A stretch of DNA of 64,000 nucleotides from Bacteroidota bacterium (GTDB lineage Bacteria > Bacteroidota > Bacteroidia > B-17B0 > Aurantibacillaceae), in contig JAJONO010000035.1 of the NCBI GenBank assembly GCA_021323535.1, positions 1 to 64,000 of the forward strand, in the 5' to 3' direction. The translations under genes and the position numbers were made by a program. Positions 25,198-33,768 of the stretch are shown piece by piece. The notes below the pieces were generated by a model. That model searched no databases. It was given only the letters and a program-made list of their open reading frames with translations, and was not told the origin of the DNA. Every line of letters begins with the position of its first letter. Position 1 is the stretch's first letter.

Positions 25198-26574
25198 ATG
25201 AGTTTTACCAGGAAAATATGTTTTTGTTTTTTACTCTTATCCGTTTTTTGCAACGCGCAACAAAATGAGTCCCTGCCGGAGGCGCTTCAAAAAATGCCCG
25301 ACGACACTAATAAAATCAATGCGCTTACTGCTTTATCGCGACAAAATATTATCACAGGCGATTATGAAAAAGCCATGGGCTTTGCTACGCAGGCCAAAGT
25401 GTTGTCGGAGCAATTAAATTTCAAACCGGGCCTGGCAACCGTTCACAGTTATTATGGGCTGGTATATTATGGTTGGGGAAATTATCCTCAGTCTTTAAAA
25501 AATTATTTTACTTCACTTCGGATAAGAGAGGAGCTCAACGATAAAAAAGGCGTAGCGGCCACGTATCATAATATCGGTAATACTTATTACAGCCTCAAGA
25601 ACCGCGATCAGGCTATGAAGAATTTCCAGAGTTCGTTAAAGATCAAACGCGAGCTTCACGATACACTCGATACTCATTTTGCGCATACGATCAATAACAT
25701 AGGAAATTATTATCATGATAAAGGCAATGCTGAACTGGCGATCGTTTACTACAATAAGGCCCTTGAGCTGGAACATAAACTCAATGATCAGGTGGGCATT
25801 ATAAGTTCCTATAACAACCTTGCCAATATTTATGTAGAGAGAAAGGAATTTGAAAGGGCAGAAAGATCATATATTGATGCTTTAAAAATTGAAGAAACAC
25901 TTGGCGATAAAGAAGGGATTTCTGCCCTGTATACAAGCCTCGGAAATTTATATTACATGCAACTTAAACTTGATAAGGCGAAGGACTATGTTACAAAGGG
26001 GTTGGAGCTTGCCAGGGAAGTGGGAAGCAAAGAAGATATTAAATTAAGCTATGGCGTTCTTACAGATATTGAAAAAGCTTCGGGTAATTACAAGAAAGCA
26101 CTCGAACTTTATAAAATGTATTACGATTATTCCGATAGTATTAAGAGCGAAGAAATTGTATCAAAGTCTATACAGGAACAATTATACTATGAATTCTCAA
26201 AGAAGGAAGCGCTAGCCAAAGCAGAGCAGGATAAAAAAGATGTTCAGCACCTGGAACAATCCAATCAGCAACGTTTAATAATTTATTCTGCGATCCTTGG
26301 CCTTGTTATTGTACTTGTATTCTCAGTTTTTCTTTATAACCGGTTCCGCCTGATCAGCCAGCAGAAATCCATTATCGAAAAACAAAAGGAAGAAGTGGAG
26401 GCACAGCGGCAATTAGCTAATGAAAGAACGGTTTTGGCAGAACAGCAAAAGAAAGTAATTGAAGAAAAACAAAAAGAGATCATTGATTCCATCCATTATG
26501 CCAAGCGCATTCAAACCGCGCTGATCACGTCAGAAAAGTACATCCAGAAGAATATTGATAAGCTGAAGAAGTAG
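25198..26574 (+). CDS. TPR protein with SpoIIE-type linker but no phosphatase domain
   Basis: A 458-aa protein. A signal peptide (FCFLLLSVFCNAQ) is followed by about seven TPRs to residue 320 (e.g. GNYPQSLKNYFTSLRIREEL, KNRDQAMKNFQSSLKIKREL, GNAELAIVYYNKALELEHKL). A transmembrane helix (about 362-381, IIYSAILGLVIVLVFSVFLY) follows. A long coiled coil ends in KEIIDSIHYAKRIQTALITSEKYIQKNIDKLKK. That ending is the linker that precedes a SpoIIE/PP2C domain in the protein at 31582-33003, but here the reading frame stops before any phosphatase. I see no phosphatase remnant in the 160 bp downstream, so it is either a natural short form or a clean loss. Confidence 0.75.
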   Translation: MSFTRKICFCFLLLSVFCNAQQNESLPEALQKMPDDTNKINALTALSRQNIITGDYEKAMGFATQAKVLSEQLNFKPGLATVHSYYGLVYYGWGNYPQSLKNYFTSLRIREELNDKKGVAATYHNIGNTYYSLKNRDQAMKNFQSSLKIKRELHDTLDTHFAHTINNIGNYYHDKGNAELAIVYYNKALELEHKLNDQVGIISSYNNLANIYVERKEFERAERSYIDALKIEETLGDKEGISALYTSLGNLYYMQLKLDKAKDYVTKGLELAREVGSKEDIKLSYGVLTDIEKASGNYKKALELYKMYYDYSDSIKSEEIVSKSIQEQLYYEFSKKEALAKAEQDKKDVQHLEQSNQQRLIIYSAILGLVIVLVFSVFLYNRFRLISQQKSIIEKQKEEVEAQRQLANERTVLAEQQKKVIEEKQKEIIDSIHYAKRIQTALITSEKYIQKNIDKLKK

Positions 26575-26736
26575 ATTCTTTCCTGGTTCTCGCAGCGCCT
26601 GCGCTGAAGCTATGGCGTAAGCGTCAGAGTTCGCAGAAGAAGCCGGGGGCACAGAGTTTGAATTTAGCTTTGTGTTCTGTATTTGTGTTTATACATACAG
26701 AACGCTCAACTTTTAACCCTTAACTCTCAACAGTTA
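26575..26736. repeat. Repeat-rich intergenic spacer
   Basis: Contains TCCTGGTTCTCGCAGCGCCTGCGC, a purine-rich GCAGAAGAAGCCGGGGGC stretch and a CTTTGTGTTCTGTATTTGTG tract. These are idioms that also occur at 2840-3036 and 3685-3792. No gene is present. Confidence 0.4.
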
Positions 26737-27492
26737 CTACCACGTTGCTGAAAATAAATTTCTCGCGCCTTTGATCCCGCACTTATGATATTTGTTGTAG
26801 GCCTGAGCCACACTTTCACGGATCACTTCGGGTTTATCTTTTTTTATCCAGCCATTAACAGTGGCTACTAAAGTATAGGCTTCGGGACACATCAGATGGG
26901 TTGTCCAGATTAGAGGATTGGCCCCCGATTTTTTTACAGGCGCTTTAAAATACGACTTGCTGGCGCAGGCAAAGATGGCAACATCGCGTTTTTGCTCGTC
27001 GGACTTCTCGGGATATTTCTCCAATGAAAAATCCATTAAACCGTTGTGACCAACATAACAGATTAAATCAGCGCTGCCCCCTGCTTTTAATTTGGTACCA
27101 TTCACATCAATTTCTTTTTTCTGTAAACCCGCAGTGTAATCCATCAGATCGGAAGTGGTTTTTTTAATGAAGGCTCCGTCATAAGCATCTGCAATAAGAT
27201 ATGTGTTGGTGGAACTGTGTTTAAATACAACTCTTTCGTAAATATTAGTTTCAGGGTTTGGAATAGATTTGATCAGTTTCCAATCGTTTTGTTTTTTAAA
27301 GAATGTTTTTACACCATAACCGCAGCCCCAATAGAGGTTGTTCGGCGGATCCTGTCCGTTACCGATCTTTGCGGGAACAGGTACAATGCCCTGATTTTTA
27401 TTATCGCAAAGCGCCACCAGAACATGAACAGTTTTGATCTGAGCCAATGACTGACTGAATAATAAAATAAGAAAAGGAAAAATAAATTTCAT
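26737..27492 (-). CDS. Exported protein with caspase-fold-like His/Cys pattern
   Basis: A 251-aa protein with signal peptide MKFIFPFLILLFSQSLAQ. A hydrophobic strand (TVHVLVALCD) follows, then TYLIADAYDGAFIKK, ADLICYVGHNGLMDF (His149) and DVAIFACASKSYF (Cys176). In clan CD peptidases the core is strand-His-Gly then strand-Ala-Cys, and these two segments fit, although here His is followed by Asn-Gly rather than Gly. Other conserved-looking features are CGYGVKTFF and HLMCPEAY. Activity is unproven; it could be an inactive relative or an unrelated fold. It is the only gene on its strand between two plus-strand genes. Confidence 0.6.
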   Translation of the reverse strand: MKFIFPFLILLFSQSLAQIKTVHVLVALCDNKNQGIVPVPAKIGNGQDPPNNLYWGCGYGVKTFFKKQNDWKLIKSIPNPETNIYERVVFKHSSTNTYLIADAYDGAFIKKTTSDLMDYTAGLQKKEIDVNGTKLKAGGSADLICYVGHNGLMDFSLEKYPEKSDEQKRDVAIFACASKSYFKAPVKKSGANPLIWTTHLMCPEAYTLVATVNGWIKKDKPEVIRESVAQAYNKYHKCGIKGARNLFSATW

Positions 27493-27598
27493 TCAATCTA
27501 ATTTACAAAGATTAAAAGAAGCATTTGTTGTGTTTACAAAAATTAACAAAGTCTTAAGTGAAAAAATCTCCCCTTCCGCATCTCCATTAAAACACGTT

Positions 27599-28030
27599 AT
27601 GAAAAAAGCTCTCACCTTCCTTTTCCTTCTCTTTGCAGGAATCGTTTCCTCGCAGGATATAAAAATTAAAAAGGCAACCTGTCATACCTGGGCCATGGGA
27701 TACTGTTGCAAACATGGGGTCAATTATCATATTTCATTTAGTACGAATGTGGTGGCAAAGAAATTTGTAGTAGATACGATTTGGATCAATGGAAATTATT
27801 TTATTCCTAAAGTCTCCGGAAAAGAAATAAAATCAGATGCTATGTATTCCTATAATTTTGAAAAAACATGGGATAACCGTAAATCCACTAAGGAAGAAAT
27901 GGCGAGCGAAAAGCAAGTTACTCCTCCGGAGTTTGATGGCGCCATCCTGATGATCTACCGGGTGAATGGAGTTAAAAAGAAATTTATAGTAAAACAGTTT
28001 ACAAAACAAACTATGACGGCCAATCCTTAA
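27599..28030 (+). CDS. Small exported protein of unknown function
   Basis: From the ATG at 27599 the protein is 143 aa, MKKALTFLFLLFAGIVSSQ signal peptide then DIKIKKATCHTWAMGYCCKHGVNYHISF. The cysteines in CHTWAMGYCCKHG could form a disulfide or metal site. The frame is open upstream to 27530, but those codons would put the signal peptide internally. The stop codon directly abuts that of the convergent cupin gene, with no nucleotides between. No domain recognised. Confidence 0.65.
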   Translation: MKKALTFLFLLFAGIVSSQDIKIKKATCHTWAMGYCCKHGVNYHISFSTNVVAKKFVVDTIWINGNYFIPKVSGKEIKSDAMYSYNFEKTWDNRKSTKEEMASEKQVTPPEFDGAILMIYRVNGVKKKFIVKQFTKQTMTANP

Positions 28031-28642
28031 TTATGCAGCTACGCGCTGTAAGATAGCTTTACAGGGAGTAGAGGAGGTTACTTTTACAAAGTGACCAACA
28101 TGTAAAGGAATGCTCATATAGTCGCCGGCTTTCAGGCCATAAATTTTATCGTCTACATTAATTTCACAGGTACCTTCAAGTATCAAAAACCGTTCGTATT
28201 CGTGATCATGAATTTCGTAAGGAGTTTCGGTACGTATCCATAAAATAGCTGTGGTAACTTCAGGAGTTACGCCAATAAGTTTCGCAAAAATTTCGCTGGC
28301 ATTATCGGGAAGAACCATGTCTTTTCTTTTGAGCCACGTACTATAATCTTCAGGTTTCGAATTCTGATTCAATACAGGCGGCACGGTTGGCTGTTCGCCC
28401 GCCATCATACGTTCCTGGTAATCAATTACAGCAAGCACCATTGGTTTTATGGTGGAGTTTGCCTGTGCGCCAGTTGCTTTAGAGTAACTTTTTAAACTTT
28501 GAGTGATCAGTTTTATTTCATTCTCCACTTCCGGATGAGCGGCGGCCATTTTCTCCACTTCCTTCATTTCATCCGCACCGGCCATTCCCAAAACGTAAAG
28601 TTCCAGTATGCCCGATTCAATGTATTCTTTCAGATCTTTCAT
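28031..28642 (-). CDS. Cupin protein with anti-sigma-type N-terminus (ChrR-like)
   Basis: A 203-aa cytosolic protein. Residues 1-30 (MKDLKEYIESGILELYVLGMAGADEMKEVE) look like the N-terminus of Bacteroidota anti-sigma factors. The C-terminal half is a cupin (ETPYEIHDHEYERFLILEGTCEINVDDKIYGLKAGDYMSIPLHVGHFVKV) with metal-type residues His-Asp-His and later His. This layout resembles ChrR, the zinc-binding anti-sigma factor for singlet-oxygen responses. The N-terminal zinc ligands cannot be confirmed and no sigma factor is adjacent, so the role is inferred. Confidence 0.65.
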   Translation of the reverse strand: MKDLKEYIESGILELYVLGMAGADEMKEVEKMAAAHPEVENEIKLITQSLKSYSKATGAQANSTIKPMVLAVIDYQERMMAGEQPTVPPVLNQNSKPEDYSTWLKRKDMVLPDNASEIFAKLIGVTPEVTTAILWIRTETPYEIHDHEYERFLILEGTCEINVDDKIYGLKAGDYMSIPLHVGHFVKVTSSTPCKAILQRVAA

Positions 28643-28861
28643 TAACTGCCTTATGGCTTTTTTGGGTTACTTGGTTTATATACGGAATGCAGAAAGCTTT
28701 GGATTTATGCAGCACAAAGAAACTCTTTTTAACTTAAAGTTAAGAAACTAAAAAATTTAGATTAAGATAATTTATGAATAATGGGCAACTGAATGTATAA
28801 CCTGTAACTAATAACTGCCATGTTAAGGTTATGAGCATACGTTATTCGTTAAAATCAAGAA

Positions 28862-29263
28862 CTAAGAGGCCTCTTTCCCGTCAAAATAACTGTGATAAAT
28901 ACTCTTAAGCATCCTTACATCCAACGGTTTTGTCCTGAAATCCACAACTTCTGGTATGTCTTTTGAACGATCACGGTCCTGCGGGTTCATGGAGGTAGTA
29001 AGCATAATAATAATGGGCTTGTTTTTAAGATTTAGTTTCCTGTACTCTGCCAGAAATTCCCACCCGTTCATTTTTGGCATATTAATGTCCAGAAAAATAA
29101 GTTCGGGTTCAAATCCGGGTTTTTTTATGAGGTCAAGTCCCGAGAAACCACTTTCGGCAACAACAATATTTTCGCAAATATTAGCTTCACTTAAAGCGAT
29201 CTTATGAAAGAAATTATCATCTTCATCGTCATCGATCAACAATATGGAGTTTATTTTTTTCAT
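28862..29263 (-). CDS. Single-domain response regulator (receiver only)
   Basis: A 133-aa CheY-like receiver. It has the acidic cluster DDDEDDN (residues 11-17), phosphoacceptor Asp59 in LIFLDINMPKMNG, Thr in IIMLTTSMNPQD and Lys in FRTKPLDVRML. It has no output domain, so it acts by protein contact. Its start overlaps the stop of the upstream kinase by 4 nt (29260-29263), so they are translationally coupled partners. Confidence 0.9.
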   Translation of the reverse strand: MKKINSILLIDDDEDDNFFHKIALSEANICENIVVAESGFSGLDLIKKPGFEPELIFLDINMPKMNGWEFLAEYRKLNLKNKPIIIMLTTSMNPQDRDRSKDIPEVVDFRTKPLDVRMLKSIYHSYFDGKEAS

Positions 29264-30786
29264 GTTATTGGAATAGTAAAGTAAAATGTACTGCCTCTGC
29301 CTGGTTCAGATTCTACCCATATTTCTCCGCCATGCATCTCAATTATTTTTTTGCAATGAGCGAGTCCAATACCGCTTCCCGGAAATTCTTTCTGGTTGTG
29401 TAACCTCTGAAAAATCACAAAAATCCGTTCATAATAATTTTTTTCAATGCCAATGCCGTTGTCTTTTACTGAAAACGTAAAAGTAGAATCATCTTTTTTT
29501 ACACTAATGGTAATGATAGGTTGCGTATCTGGTTTTCTGAATTTGATAGCGTTACTGATAAGATTCTGAAACACCAGTTTTAACTCATTATAACAATCCA
29601 TAACAGGCAATTCGTCAATGATCAGTTTGGTTTTTGTTTCTTCTATCAACAGATTCATTTCCTGTAATACTTCCTGCACAAGTTGGTTGCAGTCGAGCTT
29701 ACAGAGTTGGTGATCATGACCGAGACGTGAATAATCAAGCATGTCTTTTATCAGCAGCTGCATTCTTGCCGTGGACTTCAATATAGCGGAAAGATACCTG
29801 TCGCTGTTTTCATCGAGTTTACCTTTGTATTCTTTCTGAAAAAGATCGGCATAATTGGAAATACTCCTCAAGGGTTCCTGCAAATCGTGTGAAGCAATGT
29901 AAGCAAACTGCCCCAGCTCTTTATTGGACTCTATAAGCTGCGCGGTCATTTTATTCATGGTAATGGCCACTTCACCTATCTCGTCATTAGAAAATACTTT
30001 TGCTCTCGCCGTCATATCTCCTTCGGCTACTTTGGTTGTGGCACGTCGTATTTCATTGAGGCCTTTTGTAATTGACCGACTCACTGAAATGGTAATAAGG
30101 AGCCCGGTAATCTCAACGGTTAGCGCCACCGCGAACAATAATTTCAGAATAATATTTTCGAGCCATCGCGAACCTTCTCCGAGCGTATACGAAAAATCGT
30201 CTTCAAGTAAAGTGAGTTGTTCGTTAATAGGGTCAATAGCGTTCATTAACTGATGGAGTTTTTCATTGGACGGATTTACTGAACTGATTTCCTTATGTAT
30301 TTCATTCCCCAACGGAATTAATTGCGCGATGACGGAATCACCTTTTGTCCACACCGCGATTGCTTTATTAATGTATGATATCTGGTTAAATCTTCTTACA
30401 AGATTGATCATGCCATCAATATCGTCGGGATGTATTCTTCCTTGTAAAAAACCGGCGCGCGCCGTGTCAAGGTTTGGCTCTGGTTTCAGTAATTCAATTC
30501 TTGTTTTGTGGTCGCCCAGGGGCACCTGCATAAAATTCTGAAATGCCAGGAAATCTTTTTCATTATGCGTACGATTGTATTTTTTGAGATGCAGAACGGC
30601 GTCTTTCTGCGCTTTGGACCACAACCCTTCAGCGCTAACAAAAGCTCTTACCGACGACAGAGTATGAATAGCGAACCATAAAGTAAGAAGTTCAACAACA
30701 ATGAGAACCGCCATTGTCCCCACGGTAAAGTAAAGTTTTTTGGTAATGGAAACGTCCTTTAATCTTTGAATGAAAGATCTTTTCAT
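29260..30786 (-). CDS. Membrane sensor histidine kinase with HAMP domain
   Basis: A 508-aa protein. TM1 is about residues 20-41 and TM2 about 212-234; the 170-residue region between them is a helical periplasmic sensor (four-helix-type, with YNRTHNEKDFLAF and RRFNQISYINKAI). HAMP is 235-287. The dimerisation domain has His300 (YIASHDLQEPLRSI). The ATPase domain has NLISNAIKFRK (N box), VKDNGIGI and GSGIGLAHCKKI. It is co-translated with the receiver protein downstream. The stimulus is unknown. Confidence 0.9.
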   Translation of the reverse strand: MKRSFIQRLKDVSITKKLYFTVGTMAVLIVVELLTLWFAIHTLSSVRAFVSAEGLWSKAQKDAVLHLKKYNRTHNEKDFLAFQNFMQVPLGDHKTRIELLKPEPNLDTARAGFLQGRIHPDDIDGMINLVRRFNQISYINKAIAVWTKGDSVIAQLIPLGNEIHKEISSVNPSNEKLHQLMNAIDPINEQLTLLEDDFSYTLGEGSRWLENIILKLLFAVALTVEITGLLITISVSRSITKGLNEIRRATTKVAEGDMTARAKVFSNDEIGEVAITMNKMTAQLIESNKELGQFAYIASHDLQEPLRSISNYADLFQKEYKGKLDENSDRYLSAILKSTARMQLLIKDMLDYSRLGHDHQLCKLDCNQLVQEVLQEMNLLIEETKTKLIIDELPVMDCYNELKLVFQNLISNAIKFRKPDTQPIITISVKKDDSTFTFSVKDNGIGIEKNYYERIFVIFQRLHNQKEFPGSGIGLAHCKKIIEMHGGEIWVESEPGRGSTFYFTIPIT

Positions 30787-30921
30787 GCAGCAAATAATTT
30801 AAACGGGGAAACCATTTTCCTGGAGGTTGGAAGGGGAGATGTTATAATGGCCTTCCTTAAAGTTAAGAGTTTTTATTGTTTTTGTCAAGAAAATTATTTC
30901 CACGATTTGCTCTCTGTGTGT

Positions 30922-31509
30922 TTAAAACACATAACCCGTACCAAATAATAAACCAAAGGCATCGATGCCAATCGAATAACTGGAACCGAAATAGATGACA
31001 AAATCCTTATTCTTTACAAATCTGAAACGTCCGGCCCCAACTGGTGCAAATTTTAATTCGTTTTTTTCACTGATGAGGAAACTAGCCAACGGACCAAGCT
31101 CCAATTCTACATGCGATTTTTTTCCGATAGGTAATTTTAATACCCTGAATTCGAGCCCCGTTCCGAAAGTAGGCGAGGCACGCTCGTAAACAATCTGGCT
31201 GTCAACTAAAAATTGTTTGGTGCCGCTTGGTACATTCAAAAAAACAGGTATGCGTAGTTTTTTTATAGGCCTGAATTCAACAAAGAACAACCAGGCGTTT
31301 GTAGGAAGAACCACCGAAGCCTGTTTACGGATGTCGGAAAGCTTATTCTCTGAAATAAATAACAAGGTATGACCAAGACTGAGTTCGAAATATCTTTTTT
31401 CTTTTTGTGAAGAATCATTCACATTTTTCAACGTGTCTTGCGCGTTTGATTTTGAAAGGAAAAGCGTTAACAGCAGAAGAACGAGTGTGTATTTTGACCT
31501 TGTTTTCAT
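30922..31509 (-). CDS. Small outer-membrane beta-barrel-like protein
   Basis: From the ATG at 31509 the product is 195 aa with signal peptide MKTRSKYTLVLLLLTLFLSKSNAQ. The mature sequence alternates polar and aromatic/hydrophobic residues over several strands (ASVVLPTNAWLFFVEFRPI, FGTGLEFRVLKLPI, FGSSYSIGIDAFGLLFGTGYVF) and ends in Phe, as outer-membrane barrels do. The frame is open further upstream but that would precede the signal peptide. The gene is divergent from the phosphatase gene at 31582. Confidence 0.6.
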   Translation of the reverse strand: MKTRSKYTLVLLLLTLFLSKSNAQDTLKNVNDSSQKEKRYFELSLGHTLLFISENKLSDIRKQASVVLPTNAWLFFVEFRPIKKLRIPVFLNVPSGTKQFLVDSQIVYERASPTFGTGLEFRVLKLPIGKKSHVELELGPLASFLISEKNELKFAPVGAGRFRFVKNKDFVIYFGSSYSIGIDAFGLLFGTGYVF

Positions 31510-31568
31510 AGAGGGATGCTTAAGTAAAAATATAATAAAAATCCGGATTAATATCATCGGGACTTTAT

Positions 31569-31576
31569 TATCTTTG
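31569..31576 (+). promoter_or_regulatory. -7 element (TATCTTTG) of the phosphatase gene
   Basis: TATCTTTG ends only 5 nt before the ATG at 31582, so the mRNA should have almost no leader. No clear -33 TTTG lies upstream. Confidence 0.45.
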
Positions 31577-31581
31577 AATGA

Positions 31582-33003
31582 ATGTCGCTTTATAAAAAGA
31601 TAACCAGCATAGGCATCACACCTGAAACTCCTTTTGAGTTAAGGAACAAGCTCCGTGTGTTTAACAACGCGAACATGGTTATTTTCTGCATCAGCGCGCT
31701 TTATAGTATTGTTGGAGTTTCCCAGAGTTTTTTTATTGCTGTTAGCGTTACTTTGTATTCGCTTTTTTCTAACGTTCTGTCTTTTATTTTGGTTAACGCT
31801 GGTAAATATAAGGCGGCGTTCCATTATACCATCTGGTACGGGTTTACTTTTTTAACAGCCTTCAGTATTCTCTTTGGCGGTGTAAACAATTCGTATTATT
31901 ATTTTTTATTTCTCCCGGTTGCCTGCAACATTTTGTTTGATGATTTAAAGACCACGATCGTGTATGTTGTTATCAGCGCTATTCTTATGGTTGGTAATGT
32001 TTATTACATCGATCATTATGAGCCCTATTATGATATGGAAGCCTGGATGAAGTATTTCAGTTATCCGAACATTCTCTTCGCGTCTCTGCTCATATTTCTT
32101 GGCGTAAGATTATTCAAGCAGGAAAATCTCAAATACGCGCATCAGATCGAAGAACAGAAAAAAGTTCTTGAAGAAAAGAATCAGGAAATTACCGACAGTA
32201 TCAATTACGCAAAAAAGATTCAGTCTGCTCTTATTCCATCAGAGCAGGAATTCAATTTGCACTTCAAAAGTAGTTTTGTTCTTTTTAAACCAAAGGATAT
32301 TGTGAGCGGTGATTTTTATTGGGTTACTAAAGTGGAGCGTAGCGCGGCTAAACACAGCATTGGTTTTGTATCGTCTTCACCTGATTCTGATCTGCCTCCT
32401 CAACGCTTTTACACATTTTATGTAACCGGAGATTGTACGGGTCATGGTGTTCCGGGAGGGTTTATGACGATGCTCGGAATTTCTTTCCTGGATGAGATCA
32501 TTAACGAAAAGAAAATCCTTGAGCCTGCAAAAATACTTGATCTGCTTCGTGAACGTATTATTCACACGCTGAAACAAACGGGCAGCACCGGCGAGAATAA
32601 AGACGGAATGGACATTGTGATCTGTCGTTTGGACCTTAACTCAAAAGTGTTAACGTACGCTGCGGCAAATAATTCACTGTACGTTTACAGCGATCATAAA
32701 TTCAACGAATATCTTCCCGATAAACAGCCATGCGGTTTTCATCACGAAACAAAACCATTCAGGGAACATCATATACAGTTGAAGGAAGGCGACGTGATCT
32801 ACACCTTCACCGATGGTTACGCCGATCAGTTTGGCGGACCAAGAGGAAAGAAATTCAAATACAGGCAACTTGAAGAACTGACAATTTCATTGCAGGATAA
32901 ATCATTAAAAGATCAGAAAACTGAATTGGAAAAAACCTTTGAGAACTGGAAAGGAAATTTGGAGCAGATAGACGACGTTTGTATGATTGGGATTAAATTA
33001 TGA
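31582..33003 (+). CDS. SpoIIE/PP2C phosphatase with N-terminal membrane domain
   Basis: A 473-aa protein. Residues 25-180 contain six or so hydrophobic helices (e.g. MVIFCISALYSIVGV, AFHYTIWYGFTFLTAFSILFG, TTIVYVVISAILMVGNVYYI, SLLIFLGVRLF). A coiled-coil linker with ITDSINYAKKIQSALIPS follows, then the PP2C-like domain with LFKPKDIVSGDFYWV, TGDCTGHGVPGGFMTMLGISFL, NKDGMDIVICRL and VIYTFTDGYADQFGG. These are the metal-binding Asp motifs of SpoIIE phosphatases. It probably dephosphorylates an anti-sigma-antagonist-type protein after membrane sensing. It lacks the TPRs of the gene at 25198. Confidence 0.88.
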   Translation: MSLYKKITSIGITPETPFELRNKLRVFNNANMVIFCISALYSIVGVSQSFFIAVSVTLYSLFSNVLSFILVNAGKYKAAFHYTIWYGFTFLTAFSILFGGVNNSYYYFLFLPVACNILFDDLKTTIVYVVISAILMVGNVYYIDHYEPYYDMEAWMKYFSYPNILFASLLIFLGVRLFKQENLKYAHQIEEQKKVLEEKNQEITDSINYAKKIQSALIPSEQEFNLHFKSSFVLFKPKDIVSGDFYWVTKVERSAAKHSIGFVSSSPDSDLPPQRFYTFYVTGDCTGHGVPGGFMTMLGISFLDEIINEKKILEPAKILDLLRERIIHTLKQTGSTGENKDGMDIVICRLDLNSKVLTYAAANNSLYVYSDHKFNEYLPDKQPCGFHHETKPFREHHIQLKEGDVIYTFTDGYADQFGGPRGKKFKYRQLEELTISLQDKSLKDQKTELEKTFENWKGNLEQIDDVCMIGIKL

Positions 33004-33160
33004 TGCAAACGGAGTAGCTTGCTCGCGCGAAGACGAGGAGACGTTTGTATAATTGGAATTAAACTATAATATTGTTTAAAATTGTTCAAAGTGGTTTAAT
33101 TGGTTTAAACTGTTTTATCCTTTAAACAATTTTAAACTACTTTAAACAATTGTTGAAATC
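33004..33160. repeat. Duplicated gene end and palindromic intergenic repeat
   Basis: GACGTTTGTATAATTGG...ATTAAACTAT (from 33040) repeats, with a 66-nt offset, the last codons of the phosphatase gene (from 32974), so a short segment was duplicated. From 33071 to 33153 lies an inverted repeat: ATTGTTTAAAATTGTTCAAAG against CTTTAAACAATTTTAAAC and a second TTTAAACAATTG. Confidence 0.6.
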
Positions 33161-33703
33161 ATGTATATCTACGAAGATAATCTCGAAACACCCCGTTTAA
33201 TTACGCGAAAATTAGAAGAAACCGACCGGGATACGCTTGTTGAATTTTTTTCTGATAAAGACTGTACGGAATTTCTTTCCAGGGTCATGGTAGATAACGA
33301 TCCCGTTGCAACTTCTGAAAGATGGATCGCTAAACAACTCGGAAGATATTCAGAGAATAGATATGGCCTTCAGGTTTTGATTGAGAAAAGAACAGGAGAT
33401 TTTATCGGACAGTGCGGCTTGCTGGCACAGGAAGTAAATGGAGTTAAAGAACTTGAAGTCGGGTATCACATCTTTAAAAAGCATTGGGGAAAAGGTTATG
33501 CACCCGAAGCGGCAATGCGATTCATGAAATATGCGTTCGATAACGGCCTTGCAGATTCTGTGATTTCTATTATTCACGTCGACAATATTAAATCGCAGAA
33601 AGTGGCATTGAAAAATGGATTGAAAAAGGACAAAGTAATACGCTACAACAATCTTGATGTAGTTGTATACAGGATGGATAAATCAGATTTTAAAGGATTT
33701 TAA
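33161..33703 (+). CDS. GNAT-family N-acetyltransferase (RimJ/RimL-like)
   Basis: A 180-aa acetyltransferase. Motif pattern: LETPRLITRKLEETDRDTLVEFF near the N-terminus, GDFIGQCGLLAQEV, KELEVGYHIFKKHWGKGYAPEAAMRFMKYAFDNG (acetyl-CoA binding, GKGYAPEA) and SIIHVDNIKSQKVALKNGLKKD. This is the acetyltransferase_3 branch, often acting on ribosomal protein N-termini or small molecules. The substrate is unknown. The protein is cytosolic and the gene follows a palindromic repeat. Confidence 0.85.
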   Translation: MYIYEDNLETPRLITRKLEETDRDTLVEFFSDKDCTEFLSRVMVDNDPVATSERWIAKQLGRYSENRYGLQVLIEKRTGDFIGQCGLLAQEVNGVKELEVGYHIFKKHWGKGYAPEAAMRFMKYAFDNGLADSVISIIHVDNIKSQKVALKNGLKKDKVIRYNNLDVVVYRMDKSDFKGF

Positions 33704-33768
33704 ACTAACTTGAAACCCTTTAACAATCCTTAAGTCTGGTCCATATATTTATTACGTAAAATTGTATC

